Of a DNA stretch of 64,000 nt, positions 47,416-57,147 are shown one piece after another; the stretch's first letter is position 1; each line of letters opens with the position of its first letter. The stretch lies in the NCBI GenBank assembly GCA_021324615.1, contig JAJPIT010000113.1, positions 62,001 through 126,000 of the forward strand. Reading direction: 5' to 3'. This DNA is from Terriglobia bacterium. Its GTDB lineage: Bacteria; Acidobacteriota; Terriglobia; Bryobacterales; Bryobacteraceae. Under the pieces are notes generated by a model. The model was given only the letters and a program-made list of their open reading frames with translations, was not told the DNA's origin and did no database searches. The translations under genes were made by a program, and so were the position numbers.

Positions 47416-47472
47416 CGTTCCTCATTCTAGCGAACCTCCTTCCGGCGCCGGTTTCGTTTAGAATGCGAAGCG

Positions 47473-48159
47473 GTGACAAAACTTGAAAAGCTGGCGCGCG
47501 AAGTGGCCGCCTGCGAGCGCTGCCCGCGGCTGCGCCGGTACTGCGAACGCGTGGCGCGCGAAAAGCGCCGGGCGTTTCGCGATCAGACGTACTGGGGCAA
47601 GCCGGTGCCTCCCTTCGGCGATCCGGCGGCGCGCCTGCTGGTGATCGGCCTGGCTCCCGCGGCCCACGGCGGCAACCGCACCGGCCGCATGTTCACCGGC
47701 GACCGCTCCGGCGATTTCCTGTTCCGCGCCCTGTATGAAAATGGGTTCGCCTCGCAGCCGCACAGCGTCTCGCGCGGCGACGGCATGAAGCTGAGCGGAG
47801 TTTATATCACGGCGGCGGTTCGCTGCGCTCCGCCGGAGAACAAGCCGCTGCCCGTGGAATTTCAAAACTGCCGGCCGTATCTGGAACGCGAGCTCGATTT
47901 ACTGAAGAACGTCCAGGTGGTGGTCGCCTTGGGGCGGATCGCCTTCGATACCTATCTTTCGATCCTGCGCGACCGCGGAATCATTCGCAGCCGCGCGGCG
48001 TTTATCTTCGGTCACGGCGTGGAACATCGAGTTTCGCCGGGCGGCCCGGTGCTGATCAGCTCTTATCATCCGAGCCAGCAGAACACCTCCACCGGAAAGC
48101 TGAGCGCGGAAATGCTGCGGGCCGTTTTCGCGCGCGCCCGCGCGATCTTCGAGCGATGA
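47473..48159 (+). CDS. Family 5 uracil-DNA glycosylase (UDGb)
   Basis: 228 residues from a GTG start. Cysteines at 15 and 18 (ACERCPRL) and later cysteines (VRCAPP, QNCRPY) match the [4Fe-4S] cluster of families 4/5. Motif A is GLAPAAHGGNRTGRMFTGD, where family 5 has A-H-G-G-N and no catalytic Asp/Asn; motif B is SYHPSQQNT. It removes uracil, hypoxanthine and related lesions from DNA. Confidence 0.93.
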   Translation: MTKLEKLAREVAACERCPRLRRYCERVAREKRRAFRDQTYWGKPVPPFGDPAARLLVIGLAPAAHGGNRTGRMFTGDRSGDFLFRALYENGFASQPHSVSRGDGMKLSGVYITAAVRCAPPENKPLPVEFQNCRPYLERELDLLKNVQVVVALGRIAFDTYLSILRDRGIIRSRAAFIFGHGVEHRVSPGGPVLISSYHPSQQNTSTGKLSAEMLRAVFARARAIFER

Positions 48160-48173
48160 AAACAAGCCGGCTC

Positions 48174-48979
48174 TCAGCGCAGGGCGTTCTTTTGCCGCTC
48201 CAGTTCCGCGTAAAACTGTTTTTCTTTTAGATCGATGTGGGCCTGATAGCCGGCTGGATCGATAAACGGGTTGGGACCTTTGCCGAGCTTGGGATACTTC
48301 TCCTCCAGATTGTAAAAAGCGCCGTGCGCGGCCAGAAACACATCGACGTGCAGCGCCCGGAGCGTTTTGAAGCTGCGGACGTAATCGTCGGCGATCTGCG
48401 GATAATCCTTGTTGTTCACCAGAACGTAGCCGGGGTTCCATCCGACGCTGCCGAGCACAATCACGTCGTAGCGTTTGCCGTCCTCGGTGGTTTGAAAGGT
48501 CCAGCTCGTGCAGCCCTTGGTGTGCCCGGCGGTCAAATGCGCCACCAGCGCCGTGCCGCCGAGCTCGACTTTATCCCCGTCGTGCAAAATGCGGTCGATC
48601 GGATGCTCCTTGCCGCCGGGCTTCATCAGGCGAAGTGCGGGGACATCACGATCCATGGCCATGACTTTCGCGCCGGTCAGCTCCTTCACCATCGCGTCGC
48701 CTTCCATATGATCGGCGTGCGCGTGGCTGCCAGCAGGATCTTGATATCGGTGAACTGGAAGCCCAGCTTTTCGACCGACTGCCGGATCAGCGGGACCGTC
48801 GATTCGAAATCGCTGTTGATGAGAATGTGGCCTTGCGGAGTGGCGATCAGAAACGATCCGAGCTGCGCGGTTCCGACAAAGTAGACGTTGCCGATGACCT
48901 TATGCGGGGGGAACGGCGTGTTCCATCCGCTTTGCCCGAAGGCGAGACCTCCGAGCAGCGTCAGTAATGCCAGTTTCAT
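48174..48979 (-). pseudogene. B3-type metallo-beta-lactamase gene interrupted by a one-base deletion
   Basis: The 5' part (48979 down to about 48735) gives a signal peptide (MKLALLTLLGGLAFG), PHKVIGNVYFVG and the first metallo-beta-lactamase strands with ILINSDFE. Then the frame breaks inside the first metal motif: the original frame reads LLAATRTPI, whereas the -1 frame gives HAHADHMEGDAM, exactly the H-x-H-x-D-H zinc motif. The rest (to 48174) carries AGHTKGCTSW and a third-histidine segment AAHGAFYN. Adding one base near 48727-48733 would restore a normal subclass B3-like hydrolase of about 268 residues. Either a recent pseudogene or a base-calling/assembly indel. Confidence 0.85.
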
Positions 48980-49007
48980 TGAAATTCCCCCCGGAGCGCG
49001 ACGCCGG

Positions 49008-51830
49008 TTATTGCAGCGCCGCGTCTTTGGCGTTGGCGAAATAAAGCCCGTTGAACAGCAGCTTATAGGTCGCGTGCGGCTGCGAACGGAAGGTCACCTC
49101 GGGTCCCAGCAGAACCACTTTGCCTTCGCCCACGCTGGCCTCCACCGCGGCCGTGCCTCCATCGAGATATTGCTGGCCCCAGGCCCAGCCGCTATCCAGC
49201 GTATTGGTTCCGCTGTACCAGGCCACCGCCGAGGTTTTCCTTTGCTCGGAATCCGGCGCCATCTTGAACACCGGGCTGTTATCGAAGAACACATCGACGC
49301 TGGAGGGCATGCCGTAGGCGATGGGATTGGTATTGTCGATCTGCGCGCGGATCAGCGATCCGGGAATATAGAACTTGGTCGAAGGCAGGGGACGCTCGTG
49401 CCCGTCGGGGCCCATTTCGGTCAGGTAATTTTTGACCGGCACGCCCAGTTCTTCGGCCATGGCGGTGGAACTGCCGATGGTGATGACCGATCCGCCGGCC
49501 TCGACGAATTTCTTCAACTGCGGCAGAGTTTTTTCTTCGGTGATGCGGCCCGTCCAGCCCTGATACTCGGCCGGCAGATCGGCGGGCGGCGCCTGATTGA
49601 AGAATCCGCCTCCGCGGCCGCCCGCGCCCGGACGCCGGTAGGCGCCGTCGCTGAACACCAGCACGTCGAATTTCGATTTGAGATCCCCGGCGTCGAGCGT
49701 CTGCGGATACACCACCTGGAACGGCACCTCGTAGTTTTCAAAGAGCCAGCGGATCCAGCCGGAAGGCATCAGGCCGCCGTACTGATCGTAGAGGCCGACC
49801 CGGATCGGATTGAGTTTCAGGGCCTCGCCTTTGGGCGCGGTGGCCACCGCGCGCACCGGCACGCCTAACTGCCGCGCGGCCTGCTCGAGAATCGGCCGGG
49901 CGGCGGGGTTTTGCGGGATCCAGATCTCGCCCGACTGATCCTTCGACTTCAGCCAGAACACATCGACTCCGGCCTTCAGCAAACGATTGGTCAGAATAAA
50001 GGAGTTGTTCACCTGATGGCTCACCAGCCATCCCGCGCCGCCCGCCCCGGTAATCGAGCTCGGCGGCGGCGGCAGAAGGCCGTTGATCTTAGTGAACGGA
50101 CCGTCAAAACCGTCCAAAATGCGGTCGAACTTCACGCCCATCTGATAAGCCAGCGTCCAGCCGGCGATATCGTAGGGCGGCTTGGGAGGACCGCCGGGAT
50201 AGAGAAAATCGTTGGGATGATCCTGCGGCTCGAACATATCGAGCACGTGCGCGCGGAAGGCCTGCGCGGTTTTGACCACGTAGGATCCGGCGGGATAGCT
50301 TTTGCCGGCCACCGTGAAAGGCTGCGTGGCGCGCAGCACGTCGATGCCGTTTTTCAACAGCGCGTTGATAAATTCCGTGGCGGTCGGGAAGTCGGGCTGA
50401 TCGGAAGGAATGATGTAGCCGCGCGCGTCGCGCATCTTGGGATCGTGCAGAACGGTGTTGTAGAGCTCCGCGGGGACCTGGCGCGCGCCCAATCCGCCGG
50501 CGCTCAATCCGGCAGGCAGTTCGGCCGCCGCGCCGCGTCCTCCGCCGCCGCGTCCTCCACGGCCGCCGGCCGGCGCGAGCTTTGCCGCCGCTTCCTCCAG
50601 CGCTGCGATGCGCTTGGGCGTGATGGTCCAGCTATCCTGGCTGCCTTTCTGAATCGCGTTGCGGCCCATCTGATACATGTTGTAAAGCCACACTTCGCGG
50701 TAGCGCGAGGCCACGTCCAGCACCGCGCGGTTATTCTGCATTTCATACTCGATCGACTGGCGATAGTGCCACTTCTGCGTACCGGTGGTGGGCGCCACCG
50801 GCAGCGGCCAGTCCCCGGTGGGCAACTGCTTTTCCGGGACCAGCGGAATGTCGATCGGCGTCGGGCTGCCGATAATTTCCGTCAGCAGTCCGATGGAGTT
50901 GTGGAAGTAGGCGATGGTGCGCAGGCCGCCGTTCCACCAGGTGGAATAATTCGCGCCGCTGCGCATCTCCGATCCGCCCAGCCCATGCTCCACCAGCCGG
51001 GTGTGCATGGCTGTCCCCACCATTTCGATGCCCAGCGGGATCAGCGGATCGAAATTAAAGTTGAACGGATCGCGGAAGGGGGGCATGAAAATCACGCCGC
51101 CGGCCGGCCCGGTCTGATGATGGTTGTAGAGGATTTCCGGAAACCACTCCGTCCACAGGACCTTGTTGATGTTGGTGGTCTCCTTCATCGCCGACATGAA
51201 GAAGTCGCGGTTGTCGTCGTGGCCGATATACTTGGCCCACAGGCGCGGCAGGCCATTCAGACTGCGCTTGAGCGGGTCGGATTCGCGCATGTACCAGTTG
51301 GCGACGATGTCCTGACCGTCCGGATTCACCTGCACGTAAAGCTGGATGGTGTCGTCCAGCAGGCGCATGGTTTCCGGATCGGTGCGGCTGGCCATTTCAT
51401 AGACCATCTCCATTAACTGCTGCGAGCCGACCGTTTCGCTGGCGTGCAAACCTCCGTCGATCCACACCACCACTTTGCCCTCGCGGGCCAGCGCGTGGGC
51501 CTGCTCGTCGGTGAGTCCCTCGGCATGCGCCAGGCGCGCGTTGATTTCCCGGTAATGCTCCAGCTTTTTCATATTGGCTGGAGAAGAAATGATCATCATG
51601 TACTGCCGGCGGCCCTCTTCGGTGGGGCCGATGTCCACCAGCTTGCAGCGGTCGCACTCGGAGGCGATCTTTTTCCAGTACGACTCAAGCTGCGCGTAGC
51701 TGGCCATCATGTAGTCGTCGCCGATGTTGAAGCCGAGAGCTTCCTTGGGGGTGGTGATTTTCGGAGCGGGCTGGGCGGTCAGCAGCGCGGCTGGGACCAA
51801 CAACACGAGGAGCCGGAGCGAGAGTTTCAT
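49008..51830 (-). CDS. Exported M14-family zinc carboxypeptidase
   Basis: 940 residues with a Sec signal (MKLSLRLLVLLVPAALLTAQ). The M14 zinc site is H129 and E132 in DGGLHASE, and a later His in ILYNHHQTG; GHDDNRDF provides the conserved Asn-Arg substrate-binding pair. The catalytic glutamate probably lies near LLTEIIGSP. After about residue 430 comes a Gly-rich stretch (GGRGGRGGGG) and a large region of unknown function, with TITGSSTAMAEE-like Rossmann text near the end. Such oversized M14 proteins are abundant in Acidobacteria and likely feed on proteins or cell-wall peptides outside the cell. Confidence 0.9.
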   Translation of the reverse strand: MKLSLRLLVLLVPAALLTAQPAPKITTPKEALGFNIGDDYMMASYAQLESYWKKIASECDRCKLVDIGPTEEGRRQYMMIISSPANMKKLEHYREINARLAHAEGLTDEQAHALAREGKVVVWIDGGLHASETVGSQQLMEMVYEMASRTDPETMRLLDDTIQLYVQVNPDGQDIVANWYMRESDPLKRSLNGLPRLWAKYIGHDDNRDFFMSAMKETTNINKVLWTEWFPEILYNHHQTGPAGGVIFMPPFRDPFNFNFDPLIPLGIEMVGTAMHTRLVEHGLGGSEMRSGANYSTWWNGGLRTIAYFHNSIGLLTEIIGSPTPIDIPLVPEKQLPTGDWPLPVAPTTGTQKWHYRQSIEYEMQNNRAVLDVASRYREVWLYNMYQMGRNAIQKGSQDSWTITPKRIAALEEAAAKLAPAGGRGGRGGGGRGAAAELPAGLSAGGLGARQVPAELYNTVLHDPKMRDARGYIIPSDQPDFPTATEFINALLKNGIDVLRATQPFTVAGKSYPAGSYVVKTAQAFRAHVLDMFEPQDHPNDFLYPGGPPKPPYDIAGWTLAYQMGVKFDRILDGFDGPFTKINGLLPPPPSSITGAGGAGWLVSHQVNNSFILTNRLLKAGVDVFWLKSKDQSGEIWIPQNPAARPILEQAARQLGVPVRAVATAPKGEALKLNPIRVGLYDQYGGLMPSGWIRWLFENYEVPFQVVYPQTLDAGDLKSKFDVLVFSDGAYRRPGAGGRGGGFFNQAPPADLPAEYQGWTGRITEEKTLPQLKKFVEAGGSVITIGSSTAMAEELGVPVKNYLTEMGPDGHERPLPSTKFYIPGSLIRAQIDNTNPIAYGMPSSVDVFFDNSPVFKMAPDSEQRKTSAVAWYSGTNTLDSGWAWGQQYLDGGTAAVEASVGEGKVVLLGPEVTFRSQPHATYKLLFNGLYFANAKDAALQ

Positions 51831-51890
51831 AAAGCACGAGTTTACCGTAGAACACGGCAGCCGCGCGAAAGCTCCGGCGCGAGAGCGGAG

Positions 51891-52025
51891 TCAGCCTTTG
51901 CGGGCGCCGCGCCGTGGAGCTTTCAGCCTGGACTGGCGGATCTTGCGGGCTTTGCGCTTCGGCTTGCTGATGATAAACGTGCCGCTGCCCTGGTATTCGG
52001 CGTGATAGGTCTTGTCGTCGGCCAT
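51891..52025 (-). CDS. 44-residue strongly basic protein
   Basis: An ATG at 52023-52025 opens a 44-codon frame ending at TGA 51891. It starts MADDKTYHAEYQGSGTF and then is dominated by Lys and Arg (SKPKRKARKIRQSRLKAPRR), so nucleic-acid binding is plausible. Only a weak AGAG ribosome site precedes it. It fills the gap between the M14 peptidase and the ADOP permease that otherwise has no gene. Too short to prove; conservation would settle it. Confidence 0.45.
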   Translation of the reverse strand: MADDKTYHAEYQGSGTFIISKPKRKARKIRQSRLKAPRRGARKG

Positions 52026-52165
52026 GAACTCTGATTCTAGCGGAATTCCGCGCGGCCTGACCAGCGGGTCACTTGCCGTGGGCCCCGGTTACCGCAAGGC
52101 CGCCAGCGATTTGCCGGTTGCGTGGCGCGAGCCGGAGCGCGCCGGCGGGCTATTTCTCGGTCGCG

Positions 52166-54469
52166 ATGCGAACCGCCTGGCGCTTCTACACCCATCACCG
52201 GCCGCTGGCGGCCGCCGCGACTCTTACGGTTGCCGCGGCTCTCGGGCTGGCCGCCGCGCTGGCTTCCGCCGCCCAGGCCATTCTGTTCCGCCCGCTGCCG
52301 GTGGCGCGCGCCGGGGAGATTGTCCGCGTCTTCACGGTATCGGAGGCTCAGCCGCTGGGCCCGGTTTCCTATCCCGATTTTGAGGACTTTCGCGCCTCCG
52401 CGCGCGCCCTTGTTGGAATGGCCGCCCAAAGCCAGGTTCTGCTGGCGGTGGGCAACGCGCCGGCCGAGATGCGGATGGGGCTGGCGGTCACGGTAAACTA
52501 CTTCGATCTGCTCGGAGTGCGCGTGTCGCCCGGCCGCGGCTTCGCCGCCGGGGAAGCGCGCGATGCGGTGGCCGTGCTCGCCTACGATTTCTGGCAGTCG
52601 CGATTCGGGGGCGACGCGCGCGTCATCGGCAAAACCATTCTGCTGCGCGGTGCGCCGTTCACGATCATCGGAGTGGCGCCCAAAGATTTCGGACTGGACC
52701 GCTTCAGCCATGAGGATTTTTACTTCCCGATGGGGGTCTATGCGGTGGGGCTGCTGCCCGGCAGCGGCAACCCGCTTCCGGACCGTTCGCGGCGCTATCT
52801 GAGCGTGTACGCGCGTCTGGCGAACGGCGCGAGCGTTTCCCAGGCGCACGCCGAAATCGCCGCGATCGCCCGGCGCCTTGCAGCGCAGTATCCGGAGGAC
52901 CGCGCCAGGCGCGCCGCGGTTTTGACCGAACTTGCGGCGCGTGTTTCAAAGGATCGGACCCTGCCGGCGCTGGCCGCGCTGCTGGCGGCGTTGGCGGGAC
53001 TCACCACGATGGCCGGATCCGCGAATCTGGCGCTGGTGCTTGTCGCGCGCACCCAAGCCCGCGCCCGGGAGATTTGGATCCGCGCCGCGCTGGGCGCGCC
53101 GCCGGGCCGTCTGCTCCGGGAAACCTTGAGTGAAATCGCCGCGGTCATCGCGGCCGGAGCGGCGCTGGCTGTTCCGATCGCCTATGCCGGTGAGCAGGTT
53201 CTGGCGAAGACGGCGGTTCTGCCCACCGACATTCGCTTTTCCATCGAACCGCAGCTCGATGCGCGTGTGTTTCTGGCGCTCGCCGCCGCCGGCCTTCTGC
53301 CGGCCGCCGCTGGCGCCTGCCTTGGGCCGAGGCGCGCGGCGGGAGGCGGCCGGCATGTCCTGGCGGCGCTGGAGATCGCGCTGGCCACCGCGCTCATCGC
53401 CTGCTCCGCGTCCCTGCGGGGCGGCCTTATGGCGATCACGCGCGCCGATCCAGGCTACCGGACCGGGCATGTTTTGGTTATGGCGCTTGATCCGTCGCAG
53501 GTGGGATTCGGCGAAGCGCGGGCGCGCGCCTTCTACGATCAGGCGCTGGCCCGCGTGCGGGCGATGAGCGGCGTCCGTTCGGCGGAGCTGGCGCTATCGG
53601 TTCCGCTCGGATACACGGCGGCGCAGCGGCAAATCGTGATGGGAGAAGAAACGCTGACGCTGTGGGCAAACATTGTCGGGACCGGATACTTCGATCTGCT
53701 CCATCTGCCGATCGTGGAGGGCCGCGGATTCACCGGCGGCGACTCGATGTCCTCCGCCGCGGTCGCCATCGTCAATCAGGAACTGGCCCGGCGCTGCGGC
53801 CTCGGCTGCGTGTTCCGGATGAACGGGCGCCGGGTGCGGGTGATCGGCGTGGCGCGCACGATCGCCTACTTTTCGCCGAACGAGCCGCCCCGGCCGTATC
53901 TTTACTTGCCGTTTTCGCAGAACTACGCGGCGCGCATGATTCTGCACATCGAAACGGAAGGCGATCCGGCGGCGATGGCGCATGCCGCCGCCGACGAAAT
54001 CCATCGTCTGGATCCCGCACAGCCGATCAGCGAAGTCCGCCCCTTGAGCGGCTACCTTGACCAGGGCGCGATGTTTCCGGCGCGAATCGCGCTGCGCGTG
54101 CTGGGATCGGCGGCGGCCGCTGCGGTGCTGCTGGCGCTCAGCGGCCTGGCGGGCATTGCCGCCCAGGCGGGCGCGCGCCGCCGGCGGGAGATCGCCATTC
54201 GGATTGCTGTGGGGGCGCGGCGGCCCGCGATCCTCCGTCTGCTGGCGGTGGATGGGCTGAAGGCGCTGGTTTCCGGGATTGCCGCAGGCGGGGCGATGGG
54301 CGCGGGCGCGCAGCGGCTGCTCGTCCACCTTCTGCCGGTTCCGTTATCGCCCGCCAGTCCGGCGCTGGCCGCCGGGCTTGTTTTGCTGGCCAGCCTCCCG
54401 GCGTTTCTGATTCCGGCGCAAAAAACCTCCTGGGCCGATCCGGCGGTCCTGCTGCGCCGCGAATCGTGA
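52166..54469 (+). CDS. MacB/FtsX-type orphan permease (ADOP family)
   Basis: 767 residues from the ATG at 52166 (longer frames run into upstream DNA). An N-terminal helix is followed by a MacB periplasmic core (about 50-280, LFRPLPVARAGEIVRVF, FDLLGVRVSPGRGF), then FtsX-like helices, a second periplasmic core near 430-640 (VPLGYTAAQRQIVMGEETL, YFDLLHLPIVEGRGF) and a last FtsX helix set with RRRREIAIRIAVGARR. This duplicated layout without an ATPase gene is the acidobacterial orphan permease type. Function unknown; macrolide or lipoprotein traffic is suggested by MacB only. Confidence 0.88.
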   Translation: MRTAWRFYTHHRPLAAAATLTVAAALGLAAALASAAQAILFRPLPVARAGEIVRVFTVSEAQPLGPVSYPDFEDFRASARALVGMAAQSQVLLAVGNAPAEMRMGLAVTVNYFDLLGVRVSPGRGFAAGEARDAVAVLAYDFWQSRFGGDARVIGKTILLRGAPFTIIGVAPKDFGLDRFSHEDFYFPMGVYAVGLLPGSGNPLPDRSRRYLSVYARLANGASVSQAHAEIAAIARRLAAQYPEDRARRAAVLTELAARVSKDRTLPALAALLAALAGLTTMAGSANLALVLVARTQARAREIWIRAALGAPPGRLLRETLSEIAAVIAAGAALAVPIAYAGEQVLAKTAVLPTDIRFSIEPQLDARVFLALAAAGLLPAAAGACLGPRRAAGGGRHVLAALEIALATALIACSASLRGGLMAITRADPGYRTGHVLVMALDPSQVGFGEARARAFYDQALARVRAMSGVRSAELALSVPLGYTAAQRQIVMGEETLTLWANIVGTGYFDLLHLPIVEGRGFTGGDSMSSAAVAIVNQELARRCGLGCVFRMNGRRVRVIGVARTIAYFSPNEPPRPYLYLPFSQNYAARMILHIETEGDPAAMAHAAADEIHRLDPAQPISEVRPLSGYLDQGAMFPARIALRVLGSAAAAAVLLALSGLAGIAAQAGARRRREIAIRIAVGARRPAILRLLAVDGLKALVSGIAAGGAMGAGAQRLLVHLLPVPLSPASPALAAGLVLLASLPAFLIPAQKTSWADPAVLLRRES

Positions 54470-54580
54470 TTGCGCCGGAAATACCTGTAATTTTCGCTGT
54501 TTTATCAACTTTTTGCCGCTTCCAGACGGCCTGTAGATAACGATTCGCCCGTTATGTTGCGGCCGCAGGGAGGTGCAGTT

Positions 54581-54619
54581 ATGGGAGACCCAATTATCGT
54601 TCTTCCTCCGAGCAATTAA
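54581..54619 (+). CDS. Micro-ORF in the CHAT leader, MGDPIIVLPPSN
   Basis: Twelve codons and a TAA stop, preceded by GGAGG (54569-54573) seven bases before the ATG, the best ribosome site in the region; the same frame can also start 27 bases upstream. The CHAT gene 126 bases downstream has no recognisable ribosome site. The 275-base intergenic region also is AT-richer than surroundings and contains ACCTCC (54695-54700), able to pair with the GGAGGT. A translated leader peptide controlling, or being a substrate of, the CHAT protein is a hypothesis. Confidence 0.4.
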   Translation: MGDPIIVLPPSN

Positions 54620-54744
54620 GATGCAAAACCCGCCGCGCGCGTCCTGGACTTTGCGGCCGCGCGCGGTGGGAATTCGCGCCTGAAGCGCTGGCATACCTCC
54701 TATTTTTCTGGTAATATTTAGCAAAAATAGCAGCGTTACGGCAA

Positions 54745-57147
54745 ATGGCTAGATTTTTCCTATGCCTTTGCTTGGTCCTCACGCTGTGGATAGGCGGCTC
54801 GCGCCAGCCGGCCGCCGTCGGCTCCGGATCGCTGCAACCGGGCGCCTGGTGGGGCACCAGGGAATTCCAGCAATTCGCCAGGCAAGCCGCGCGGTTATGT
54901 GCGGCCGGGGACTACGCCGCGGCCGAATCCCTCTATGAACAGCAACTGCGGATGGCGCGCGAAAAGCGCGATGCGGTGGCAGTCGTCCGGTGTCTTTTGG
55001 GCGTGGGGGGCGTGCGCGTTTGGCGGCGCCATTATCAGGCGGCGCTGGCGTCGCTGGCCGAGGCTCGCCGGCTCGCTCAATCGATCGGCGACCGCCTGGA
55101 TCTGGGCGCGGTCGATATCAACCTTTCGAGCCTCTACCTCCAGATGTGGGATGTGGATGCGGCGCTTTCCGCCGCGGCCGAGGGGGTCGCGGCAAGCCAG
55201 GGGATCGCCAAAACGTATTACCGCCATTCGGCGCTGCTCCAGGCCGGACGCCTGCATCAGGTGCTGGCCGACGGACGCGCCGAGGCGTTCCTGCAAGAGG
55301 GAATCGAAGCCGCGCGCCAGCAGGGCGATCCCGTTCAGGAAGCCGCCGGGTGGGATTATCTGGGCGATGAATGGCGGAGGCGGGAGCAGTTCGCCGATGC
55401 GGAACGCGCTTTTTTGGAGGCGTTTCGAATCCGCGTCTTGTGGGTAAAAAAAGATCTACGCTCCTCCTACGCGCGGCTGGGTGAGTTAAAGCTGGCCGAA
55501 GGCGATCTGCCCGGTGCGGCCCGTCTTACGGATCTGGCGATGCAAGCCGGCCAAAGAGGCCAGTCGATGTTTCCCGAGTATCTGCTGCTTGACCAGCGCG
55601 GCAGGATTCGTCTGGCGCGGGGGGATCGCGCGGGAGCGATCGCCGATTTTCGCGCCGCGGTGGAACAGGCGATCGCCTGGCGGCGCGAGGTGCTGCCGGC
55701 TTCTTCCGTTCTGGCGGCAACCAATTCCGGACTGGAAAAGCGGATTTTCGATTCCTTCGTGGAGACGGCCGCGGAGGAAGCGGTCGCCAAACACCGTCCC
55801 GGGCTAGCGGCGGAGGCGTTCCAGGCGATGGAATGGAACCGGGCGCAAAGCCTCCGCGAAACCGTCGGCTTGGCCGAAGTTTGGCGCAAAAGGCTGCCGC
55901 CGGAGTACTGGCAAACGCTCGGCGATCTGCGCGGCGCCCGGACCGAAGACGCCCGCCGCGATCTGAATTCAAAGCTCACCGAAATGGAAGCCGAAGCGGG
56001 ATTGTCGGGCATTGCAAATCAGAACGAGAATTTTCGGCATCAGACTTCACTTATATCTTTACGACATGGATTAAGTGATTCCGACCTGCTTCTGAGTTTT
56101 CATCTCGGAAGCCAGCGGAGCTATCTCTGGGCGTTGACCCGGCACTCGCTGAATTTGTACGCACTGGCGCCGTCCGCGCGAATTCGTGAGGAAATCGAGG
56201 AGTTTCGGAATGACATCCGCGGTGGCCGCGAGGACGGCCTTTCCGGATCAAATTTGTATCGGGATCTCTTTGGGGCGCTCTCGCCCGCCGAATCGAATCA
56301 GCCGCGCTGGCTGTTGTCGCTCGATGACGCGTTATTTGAAGCGCCGCTTTCCGCATTGCGCACAGAAGGACGCTTTTTGATTGAATCGCACTCATTAACA
56401 ATGATTCCGGGGGCGCTGTGGATGGCGGGCGAGCGGGGAAAAGAAGCGTCCGGCGAATGCCGCCAGGCGTGCGGCTGGTTTCTGGGCGTCAGTGATCCGG
56501 TTTACAACACCGCCGATCCGCGCCGGGCTGCGGCCTTGAGGCTGCCGTGGTTTGCTCAGGCGGCGGACGCTCTGGAGCTGAACCGCCTGGTGGCCAGTGC
56601 GAACGAGGTCGCGGCAAGCGAGCGAAGCTGGGACGCCCCGGGCGACGTGATTCTGAACGGAGTCCAGGCGCGGCGTGGAAACTTTCTGGCGCTTGCCGCC
56701 CGGTCTCCCGCGGTGATCCATCTGGCGACCCATGTTTTGACGCCGGCGGTTGCGCACGCCGGCGCCGAGATCGCCTTCGGCCTGGAGCCTTCCGGCCGGC
56801 TCGGCTATTTGAGTACGGCCGATGTGGGGATGCTCCATGTTCCCGGCGCGGTGGTGGTCATGACCGGGTGCGAGAGCGGAAGCGGCCAAGCGCTGGCGGG
56901 CGCGGGGCTGATCGGCTTGACGCGCGCCTGGCAGGTGGCCGGAGCGTCCGCGGTCGTCTCCACTCTGTGGCCGGTCAAGGACTCCTCCGAAGGTCTGTTC
57001 CCGGGATTTTATCGCCGCTTGAGAAGCCTGCCTGCGGCAGAGGCGCTGCGCCAAAGCCAGGTGGAGATGATCCGGTCCGGCACCTGGCGCGCGCAGCCGC
57101 GCTACTGGGCGGCATATCAGTTAACTGGGGGAAGTTTGGGCAGATGA
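54745..57147 (+). CDS. TPR-CHAT caspase-like protease with signal peptide
   Basis: 800 residues. A hydrophobic start (MARFFLCLCLVLTLWIGG) looks like a signal peptide or anchor. Residues 40-390 form TPR-type helical repeats (GDYAAAESLYEQQLRMA, RREQFADAERAFLEAF). The CHAT domain fills about 445-800: the catalytic dyad is His663 in VIHLATHVLTP and Cys709 in MTGCESGSG, with the usual GLIGLTRAWQVAGASAVVSTLWPV following. Both residues present, so it should be an active peptidase. Bases 55985-56420 are clearly AT-richer with TTA and ATA codons. Its stop overlaps the sigma-factor ATG (ATGA). Confidence 0.92.
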   Translation: MARFFLCLCLVLTLWIGGSRQPAAVGSGSLQPGAWWGTREFQQFARQAARLCAAGDYAAAESLYEQQLRMAREKRDAVAVVRCLLGVGGVRVWRRHYQAALASLAEARRLAQSIGDRLDLGAVDINLSSLYLQMWDVDAALSAAAEGVAASQGIAKTYYRHSALLQAGRLHQVLADGRAEAFLQEGIEAARQQGDPVQEAAGWDYLGDEWRRREQFADAERAFLEAFRIRVLWVKKDLRSSYARLGELKLAEGDLPGAARLTDLAMQAGQRGQSMFPEYLLLDQRGRIRLARGDRAGAIADFRAAVEQAIAWRREVLPASSVLAATNSGLEKRIFDSFVETAAEEAVAKHRPGLAAEAFQAMEWNRAQSLRETVGLAEVWRKRLPPEYWQTLGDLRGARTEDARRDLNSKLTEMEAEAGLSGIANQNENFRHQTSLISLRHGLSDSDLLLSFHLGSQRSYLWALTRHSLNLYALAPSARIREEIEEFRNDIRGGREDGLSGSNLYRDLFGALSPAESNQPRWLLSLDDALFEAPLSALRTEGRFLIESHSLTMIPGALWMAGERGKEASGECRQACGWFLGVSDPVYNTADPRRAAALRLPWFAQAADALELNRLVASANEVAASERSWDAPGDVILNGVQARRGNFLALAARSPAVIHLATHVLTPAVAHAGAEIAFGLEPSGRLGYLSTADVGMLHVPGAVVVMTGCESGSGQALAGAGLIGLTRAWQVAGASAVVSTLWPVKDSSEGLFPGFYRRLRSLPAAEALRQSQVEMIRSGTWRAQPRYWAAYQLTGGSLGR

